Assembly: GCA_023974075.1 (NCBI GenBank) | Contig: CM043798.1 | Location: forward strand, 20,276,941 to 20,340,940 | Length of the DNA: 64,000 bases | Direction: 5' to 3' | From: Chaenocephalus aceratus | Lineage: Eukaryota; Chordata; Actinopteri; Perciformes; Channichthyidae | Shown here: positions 56,166 to 64,000 of the stretch, piece by piece | Layout: each line of letters begins with the position of its first letter | Position numbering within the stretch: position 1 is the first letter of the stretch | Program-made: the position numbers and the translations under genes | The notes under the pieces: generated by a model | Seen by the model: the letters and a program-made list of their open reading frames with translations, nothing else | What the model was told of the DNA's origin: nothing | Database searches by the model: none

Positions 56166-56488
56166 GATCTATAGTTTGATAGATATTACGAAGATAATTT
56201 GAGGTCTCGCCAGGATAACGTAAAGTAAAGTAAAGTAAAGTCAGCGTGGGTGAAAACAGTTTTTCCGGTCTCGAAATGTTCATAATAAAACCGGATATAT
56301 TCCCCTCACTGTCAAATGATTACACAGTGATATCTGCATTACTCATCCACTAACAAACATCAGTTTATCCTAGTTAATTACACAATATTGATTGGTTTAA
56401 ATTGTGTACAATGCTTTTGTGTTTTTAACCTTCGATTCAGAGGAACTAATCGTTTTTTCGGAGTTAAGACACTACAGTTTCCGAAGAC

Positions 56489-56508
56489 ACTACACTACCC
56501 AGAATCCC
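56489..56508 (+). promoter_or_regulatory. ZNF143-like site
   Basis: ACTACACTACCCAGAATCCC is near the consensus I remember for ZNF143/SBS promoter sites. It could be repeat-borne; no gene start is seen next to it. Confidence 0.3.
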
Positions 56509-56695
56509 CAGCTATCGTTTGGGACTACAACATCCGCCTTGCTTTACAAACCCCGTGATTAGTCATCAAGCCCTGTGATTGGTTGTTGGAGTGGCAGTGC
56601 GACAAGGTTACGAGCGTCACAGCTCTATGAAATGGAATGGAACCACGGCAGACTTTCCAAAACTGGAATTGGACGGGCCCAGCCCCCGGCTCCAG

Positions 56696-56712
56696 CCCCC
56701 CCCCCCCCCCCC
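56696..56712. repeat. 17-bp C run
   Basis: Homopolymer inside AGCCCCCGGCTCCAG sequence; a possible G-quadruplex on the minus strand. Confidence 0.95.
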
Positions 56713-57056
56713 AGAACTACATATGCTGGCTATTGTGTGTTTTGCAACATGTTCTATGGCACGTCTCTTTATAAGACGTTTTCGTATTTCCCACAATTAG
56801 AAGTTGCCAGTATTAAACTGTATACACCCTGGAGGTTTAGGAGATACGAAACACAATGGTGTTATCAAATTTAAAACATATAATGAATAAATGGGTGAAT
56901 TAATATACCCACATGACACCTAAGGTCAGAAGAGCTTTTTATTTAACAGCTGGTCTTATGTCTGTGACCCCGCCTGTTGTTCATTGATAAGCCTGAAACA
57001 TGGACTTGTCAAGGTTCAGAGTTACATTTTGCAAATATGGCAGTAGTCATCGATCA

Positions 57057-57119
57057 TAAGATAAGATAAGATATACTTTATTGATCCCAAGTTGGGAAAT
57101 GTTTTTGTTACAGCAGCAT
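57057..57119 (+). repeat. Fish retroposon end motif
   Basis: AAGAT repeats, then ACTTTATTGATCCC and GGGAAATGTTTTTG resemble a common fish LINE terminus. Very short and family uncertain. Confidence 0.35.
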
Positions 57120-57546
57120 ACTACTTTGTTCTACTCCACTACAATTCAGAGGTTAACCTGGTATTTTTACTCCACTACATTTATTGTAGTTACTTTGCAG
57201 ATTCTGATGTGAAATATAAACAACACTTAAATCAGACTTTAGTTACACCTGAGTCAAATTCAGGGAAGATGATTGTCAAGTGCCAAAATAAACTATGCAA
57301 TATATTGGACGTTAAGTACTTTGTCAGACTTCATATTTATCTGTGGATAACCCCAACGTCTTTTTCTTATTCAAAAGAAGACCTTAACTTAAAGTATTCT
57401 TTAATGTTTAAATAAAGCCTTATTAGTTTGTCTGTTTTGCACATCCTCCTGTTAATATCTTTGGACGTCCTGCACTAAACTGTTTTATTGTAGAGATCAC
57501 TACAGTATCTTCTTGATATTTGATATTCTGTACAGTATATCATGCC

Positions 57547-58013
57547 CATACTTGTCAACCCTCCCGATTTTCGCGGGAGACTCCCGATTGCATTGCCCTC
57601 TCCCGGTTTCCTCCCGGGGTCATATTTCTCCCACATTTCTCCCGATTTTTGACAAAATCAGATTTACTCAGGACTGTTTCCACTCGGACTTTAATACAGC
57701 TACAGTACACCATTGTTTGGTTTCCATGGTAACACGTCTCTTTAGTAGCGCGCAACTGAAAGTCTGAGAGGGTGAGGCAGATAGTCACAGAACACAGAAC
57801 AAGAATCGACGACTACTCTACTCTCTGCTCACTCCTTTCCTGCCCACACATATGCTCCATCAAGGATGGTGCTACAGGCCGCAAGGCATTGCACTTAGAA
57901 CTACAATAAGCATGTTAATGTTAATCTAACAGCTCCGGCGATCAACTAGCACCCCCCCCATTTTGCATTTTTAAATGCTCCCGATTTCTGAGGTCTCAAG
58001 GTTGGCAAGTATG
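57547..58013. mobile_element. Non-autonomous hAT element, 8-bp duplication
   Basis: The 467-bp element starts CATACTTGTCAACCCTCCCG and ends GGTTGGCAAGTATG, with an exact ATCATGCC duplication (57539-57546, 58014-58021). It is rich in CTCCCGATTT motifs. No transposase. Confidence 0.93.
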
Positions 58014-58021
58014 ATCATGCC

Positions 58022-59667
58022 TTCTACTTTCCCCCAACTTTGTATGTAGGCTACTCTTAATATTTAAATGTTTTCATCAAATAAAACGTATTCAACAACA
58101 ACATTCAATAATGTGATTTAACCACTAGGCGGTGCGGGTTAAAAAAACAGTAGTGTAGTTAATAAAACATAATAATATCAAACATAATATGACTATTAAC
58201 TTTATTGTGAAATTAAAACAGAACGGTAAAGGAAAATACAGTTTCAGTCTCTCGATTTGAAGCTTATGCATTGTACCATGAACCTGTATAGACCTGTAAC
58301 AGTCAATTGCATGAGGAGTTGGAAAGGTAGCAAATAATATATTTAAAAACTATAAAAAAATCCCTTTCTATCAGCTTTGCACCGTTATGGTGTAAATATA
58401 GCCTATCTACCAATTGGATCAAATATAAAAGTCAGCCGAATTAGTGTTGATACTGCAAGGAGACATATTGTGTGAAAATAAATGGAAGATGTTGTTTAAT
58501 TGCTAATATATTTATGATCCACGTCACATATTCAGTTTTGGCAGCATTTCTTACAGTTTGTCAAAAGGTCTTCTGATCAGGGCTCTATAAATAAATATCT
58601 ACGGCAGATATGTAATATTTAATGCAGCCGAACCGTGTATTACAATGCCGTTATGTGATGACTTTCAAAGAGAAAAGCAAGAACACTCGGAATAAAATAT
58701 TATTGTATTTTAAAAAAATAAATCCGATTTCATATCATATAAAAACCATATCCCGAAATGCATTGCGGCTAAAACAATCGATGTTTTCAAAACCTCTGAA
58801 AAAAGAAAGGTGTCTCTCTCTTTTTGGTGTGAACGCAGTCCACACCAAAACATAGGAAGCGTTGTATTTACGTGTCACAAGAACGCGGATGTCTTCAAAA
58901 ATCTTAAGCGAAAGAGTCTTTCAAGACATCCGCGGTTGTTTAGTTAAAGAGTGAAGCAGAATTAAGTGTTGAACAGTGTCGTTTAAAGTAAAAATGCTCC
59001 GTCAACTACATTAAGAACACCTGTCATCGGTGAAACGCCCCCTCCTTACTGCAGAACGTCTCTCAATGTGTTATAATGTTTTTTAACTGACGTTGTCTGA
59101 TTATATAATCATATGCGCGGGCCGCAAGTGTCTGTTAATCTCCAGATTAATAGCAGCATGAGAATAACCTGCCGAAAGTGCCGATGCTCCATGGCGGAGG
59201 TTCCGGTAGAAATTGCCGGGATTTGCGTTTTTACCCCCTTAATATCTGACCAATGGTTGAACAGCATTTCCGTGCACATGACTTGTGTTTAAAGTTTATA
59301 GTCCGTTTGAGTTTTGCCCATGTGAACGCAAACCGAACCTTCTGAAAAATGAGACAATGTAACAAACTGTGGTCTGGTGCGCACCAGAGAAGCGGACTAT
59401 TAGGTGTGAATGCACACATGGGGGAGCAGGAACTTTAATGGCAAACACTGATGGTTTATTTGGAGCTTCGGCCAGAGAATTCACAAGACATGAGCTGTGC
59501 CACGAGTTGCAATAGCGGGTGCCAAACCAATTCTGAAGATCTCTACCCCGGACCCATGTATTTAGCTGGATCAGAGAGAATAATCAACATAGTGCATAAC
59601 AAGATAAAACTATAACACCTCTATCAGCTGACGCCAATAGGCAGGAATTTTTTTAATTGTTGTTTAA
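58022..59667. other. No gene seen
   Basis: AT-rich sequence, partly the presumed outer element's right arm (to 59415). A CTCF-like CCACTAGGCGGTGC lies near 58122. Nothing else recognised. Confidence 0.35.
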
Positions 59668-60720
59668 ATCGCAAAACAGTTGTGTGATTACTTAAAAAAC
59701 AATGATTTATTTGAAGATTTTCAGTCTGGCTTTAGAACACATCATAGCACAGAGACAGCTCTGGTTAAAGTCACAAATGACCTTCTAATAGCCTCAGACA
59801 AAGGACTTGTCTATATTCTTGTCTTACTCGATCTCAGTGCTGCATTTGATACTATCGACCATGATATCCTATTGCAAAGACTAGAGCACTTAGTTGGCAT
59901 ACAGGGAACTGCTTTAGGCTGGTTTAGGTCCTATCTATCTGAACGCTCTCAGTTTGTGTGTGTCAGCGATGAATCTTCCATGCAAACCAAAGTTAGCCAT
60001 GGAGTGCCACAGGGCTCAGTGTTTGGACCTATTTTGTTCACATTATATATGCGTCCGTTTGGCAATATTATAAGGAATCATTCTGTACATTTTCATTGTT
60101 ATGCGGATGATACTCAACTATATTTATCAATCAAGCCTGATTAAATTAATCATCTAGATACAATTCAAGACTGCCTCAAGGACTCAAAAACGTGGATGAC
60201 CTTAAACTTTTTGATGTTAAACACGGCCAAATCTGAAGTTATTGTACTCGGCCCAAATAATCTACGAAACAAACTATCTAAAGATATACTAACTATGGAT
60301 GGCATTAATTTGGCCTCCAGTGAGACTGTAAGGAATCTTGGTGTTATATTTGATCAGGATTTATCCTTTAACGCCCACATAAAATCAATTTCAAGGACCG
60401 CCTACTTCCATCTACGTAACATTGCAAAAATCAGGCATATCTTGCCTCAAAACGATGCAGAGAAACTAGTCCATGCATTTGTTGCTGGATTATTGTAACT
60501 CTTTTTTATCAGGGTGTACCAAGAAGTCAGTCAAGTCGCTTCAGCTGATTCAAAATGCTGCAGCTCGTGTACTAACCAGAGTTAGGAAAAGGGACCACAT
60601 TACTCCTGTTCTGGCTGCCTTACACTGGCTCCCTAGAGAACACAGGATAGAATTTAAAATTCTTCTTCTCGCCTACACCCTAAAAAATAATTCAGGGGAC
60701 CTTTCACCTCCACTTAATTA
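59668..60720 (+). mobile_element. L2-type LINE, truncated, broken reverse transcriptase
   Basis: The frame carries RT motifs in order: [53 protein letters not shown] and YADDTQLY (catalytic aspartates kept). An in-frame TAA at 60142-60144 interrupts it. The frame resumes (60196-60498, LNTAKSEVIVLGPNN, LGVIFDQDL), then shifts by one near 60480 to give LDYCNSFLSG and RDHITPVLAALHWLP. The 5' end is cut within the RT start and the 3' end stops at LSPPLN without a tail. Dead insertion. Confidence 0.88.
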
Positions 60721-62398
60721 AATGCATGGTTGCAAGTTAAAAATGTGAGATAATTGATTTATATAAACATTTTAAGTTGCAAACATTAATTTATAAGTTG
60801 TGCTGACGTAATAATGTTGGTAATTACATCGACTTAATATTGTGTGTAATTTAAACTCGGATTTCTGCGTTAATTGACTCAAAACTAAATTCAAGTTGTA
60901 GTTAGTAATGCAATTGGCTTGATAACTTAATTGTTCTACACCTTGAGTTAAGGATTTCAAGTCCACTCCCACTTAACATGCCTGGACAAGTTCCGACAGT
61001 TAAGACAAATAGAAATACTATACAAAGGACATTTTAAGGTGAGTGTCATCTTTTGTCATTAAAATACAGTAGATAGCCTTGTAGTTGCACTGTAAGGCAA
61101 ATTGCTGTTTGACCAAAGTTAGCATGCCTTTGAACTGTGAATAGTTCTGTGAGAGGGTACAAAGTAGTAGAGGCTACTGTGAGTGTAAAAATACTTTGGT
61201 TACTATTGTAATATAACTTTTTATTAAAAGAAAATCTTGGTGAAGCAGATCAAGGACATGCTTCTTGAGGTAAGATCGATATTTTGAGTTGTCATTGAAA
61301 TGCAAGTTGTTGGCAGTCACCCATTCAGAATATATTCATTTAGGTAATTTCTCTTTTTTTCCTTTTTCAAAAATAGCACAATACAATTGAAGTACGCAGA
61401 GAACTATAGCCATCCGTTGCCTTGTCGTGTACCTTGGAGAAAAGGAAGAGGACCCTTTCAAGGAGTTTAGCGACGTAATTCAAAATCTTGAAATAAAATA
61501 AAATCCACGGGCACAGTGGACACAGGACAAAAGCACAGCTCTCTGTCAGTTACATTTTGAAGCATATTGCACTTTTGGCCACACCCCAATCAATAATATA
61601 TTAGCAACGTTCAGCATGGACAGGTGTTGACAGCAATGGCATGGGAAAAGGATTGTGTCAAAGGTGACATGTTCTGCTCTTCACTTAACCAGTTAAAATA
61701 TTATATGGAACCTGCAAAAAAGATGAGAAGGTACACTATAACTTGCACGGTTGTGATTGACAAAATCTGTCCACATGCATTTGAACACGAGGCAAAGTAC
61801 TCAAAACCACCTCTGTGTGTCTTTAGGACCACGTTGCCATGATGACACACACACATGCAGACTCAATAGGTGAAAACAGTACCAGCGTTGCTTTAGCAGC
61901 TGGTAATAATGGCTCTGAATTCGTTAAGAGTGACAATTTAAAAAGTATGCAATTACCTAATTCATTATCTCTTATGCGCTAACCTATTATTTAATGTGCT
62001 TCAAAAGGACATGAATATCGTCTTCATCAGTGACCGGTCCATCTCAGGATCTGACCATACGATGGCAACCATTGTGGTCAAGGGAAACAAATGAATGAGC
62101 AAGCATTCTGTGTTAAATGTGTTCATACTTCATACTGTTTAAAATAATGACTGTCGGCAGTGTAAACATCTTTGTTACATCTTTTGTAAAATTGATGTGT
62201 GTGATCTGCAGATTGGTGGCCATTGAGAGTTTGTTACTGTAGTTTTAAAAAAACTTTACAGATTTTACATATTTGGCACTGGTTTTAAATATGCAAAGGC
62301 CTCTAACTTCGATGTGATGGCAGCATGTATTTGCTGTGTCCCCATTTCCCATGTTATGGCTAATGTGTTTATTTATTATTTGTGGGGCAATTTGCAAT
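60721..62398. other. Repeat-like, gene-fragment-like segment
   Basis: A 107-bp intron-like piece (GTAAG at 61270, AAAATAG ending 61376) precedes a short frame from about 61403 reading TIAIRCLVVYLGEKEEDPFK. This resembles terminal peptides seen in many fish repeat-borne SAM-domain-like models, from memory. The frame at 61624-61842 is unrecognised. Confidence 0.25.
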
Positions 62399-62637
62399 CT
62401 ATTGCACGTCTGTCCGTCCTGGGAGAGGGATCCCTCCTCTGTTGCTCTCCCTGAGGTTTCTCCCATTTTCCCCTTTAAACTGTGGGTTTTCTCCGGAAGT
62501 TTTTCCTTGTACGATGCGAGGGTCTAAGGACAGAGGGTGTCGTATTGTCATACTGATACTCTGTACAAACTGTGAAGTCCACTGAGACAAATGTAACATT
62601 TGTGATATTGGACTATATAAATAATTGATTGATTGAA
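62399..62637 (+). repeat. LINE 3' tail with (TTGA)n
   Basis: GTCCGTCCTGGGAGAGGGAT, GGACAGAGGGTGTCGTATTG and the ATTGATTGATTGA end are a very common fish LINE tail. No coding part is attached. Confidence 0.8.
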
Positions 62638-64000
62638 TAGGGAGACAAAACACTGAGAGAACAGCAGCCCAATGTTGAAGGCCTGTGCTCCAGTGAGGGC
62701 AGTACAAACTGATAAACTTAGTCAAAGGTATGGGCCGAGGAAAATATTTCCCCAACACTGTGGGCCAACTCGTAAATGCACACACAAATGCACGCGCCAG
62801 CATCTCCATCACCACTGCTCACTGCCTCACCTTGCTTCTTCCCCTTGATTTAATCTATTTACACTTAAAGCCAAAAAGCTGCTGATCCAGCCAGATGCTG
62901 CCCCCTCCGATTGATCTCTCCTGACCGGGACACCCCCACTATCTTGTTGTGATCTGACGGTTGGATTTACGGCCGCTGTGCCTTGGGGTTATCACAGTTA
63001 AAACAACATGCTCAAGCAGGTACTAGCAGGGCATCTGGTGCCTCACAAACTCATCTGGCAAATGTCAATGGTAATGAATTAGAAATATGAAAACCTTTCC
63101 GGAGTTTGAGAGTGTGAAAGCTAAATCAATATTGACAAACATGAACAACTCCTACTTAGACACCCACGTAGTGTTGAATGTTTCGACCGAGGAGCGACGG
63201 ATTTCATTTGATCGAAGAATAAATACATTTACTATTGAAAATATATGTGTTGTTATTAATAAGTACTTGAGTCAATTTGACAGCTTTGTTCAACTCTCCT
63301 TCCTCAGTTACTTTTTTCGTGTTTAAAATAAGTTCTGACCCTCCTTAACCCCAATGCTCTGTTTTTAAGGACTGCAGTTACATGTCCTGTTCTCAGATCA
63401 AATGAAAAAGTTGGAGTATTGGTGCAAAAGCAAAGTTTCACCCGTAATTGACCCAGTTGAGTTTCTAGCACTGTTTCATCTTTAAACATTTAAAGCATTC
63501 TGTTTGTCTCGTTTTTTACCTTTGATGTTAACAAGCTTTGCTATTTGCCATGGAAACCAGGAAAATAAATATAAAGGAGACGACTGTTATGCAGCTCTGT
63601 GAGGAAAATACCACACCACATGAATACAATTAAGGTAGGTAAGTTGAGGTAACAACACTATAAAATGGTGAAAATTAAATCAAAATTCTAACAGCTGAAG
63701 AAATAACATATAAAACTAAATCTAAAGTTGCTTCTTGTAACGCAACACAGTCTCACTCCCTGATAGTCCAATAGCGACGCTTGGTCAGGGTCCTTTGGCA
63801 TGCAGTTGTGACGCACCGAGTCTCCTTCAGCTTCATAAAGGGACGCAAAGAGCTTTCAACTGATTGCAATGTATTCCCATCGGCGGCAGTATTTGACGCT
63901 CAGGGAAGCACCGCATCGGTCCATGTGAGCGTCCATTCCCATTGGATAACGGAGGATTTTACACCCGGAAGTAAGTATTCTCCTTACTGTCGATTGATTT
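62638..64000. other. No gene seen; possible element entering at the right edge
   Basis: AT-rich to about 63700. Then CAACACAGTCTCACTCCC and a GC-richer stretch (ATCGGCGGCAGTATTTGACG) look repeat-like but run out of the window. Confidence 0.3.

Larger units (their letters stand above)
53929..59415. mobile_element. Outer inverted-repeat element split by nested insertions
   Basis: GTGCATTCAC followed by TATAGTCCGGTTGAATCAA (left) and, inverted at the right, GTGCATTCAC followed by AATAGTCCGCTTCTCTGGTG suggest the two ends of one fish element of the GTGCATTCACACC type. Between them lie two hAT elements, a LINE end and unique DNA, giving a 5.5-kb span. The pairing of ends is an inference; no target duplication is clear. 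Confidence 0.4.

Overview
The window looks like intronic DNA from a ray-finned (teleost) fish. The evidence is the set of fish-type repeats (Tc1-like transposon, DIRS1-like retrotransposon, L2-type LINE pieces, many non-autonomous hAT-like elements with 8-bp target duplications), long CA/TG microsatellites, and one vertebrate exon with consensus splice sites. Only one host coding segment can be supported: a 243-bp minus-strand exon at 51936-52178 encoding a 10-cysteine follistatin/Kazal module, most like FSTL4. The simplest reading is that the window lies inside large introns of that minus-strand gene. I found no other exon, but exons shorter than about 60 codons could be missed by eye.

Layout. 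1-19.5 kb: AT-rich intron with a Tc1 5' end (203-478), a complete but dead Tc1 element (3739-5186), a 1.16-kb repeat (5927-7087) whose relative lies inverted at 49.5 kb, a GC-rich transposon-like block (7090-7775), a LINE/SINE tail and two hAT-like fragments. 19559-25063: a near full-length DIRS1-like retrotransposon on the minus strand, with inverted terminal repeats, internal complementary region, gag, RNase H and tyrosine recombinase remnants. Its RT core is missing and a 45-bp tandem repeat lies between gag and RT. 25-48 kb: mostly plain intron with microsatellites, a broken L2 LINE end, two hAT-like elements with target duplications (29275-29893, 34499-35714) and a foldback element (41498-42376). 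48.5-50.3 kb: head-to-head CA and TG arrays, then a hAT element containing the 49497-50149 repeat. 52-64 kb: the FSTL4-like exon, then a dense pile of nested elements (three hAT-like, LINE ends, an outer inverted-repeat element) and another broken L2 LINE.

The only functional host unit visible is the follistatin exon; the rest is mobile-element sediment. The most unusual object is the DIRS element. Its ends and internal complementary region are well kept and are the parts needed for circle-based replication, while its RT has lost the catalytic core and its recombinase carries stops and a changed catalytic residue. It may be a trans-mobilised or dead derivative. No old viral copy or toxin gene was recognised.
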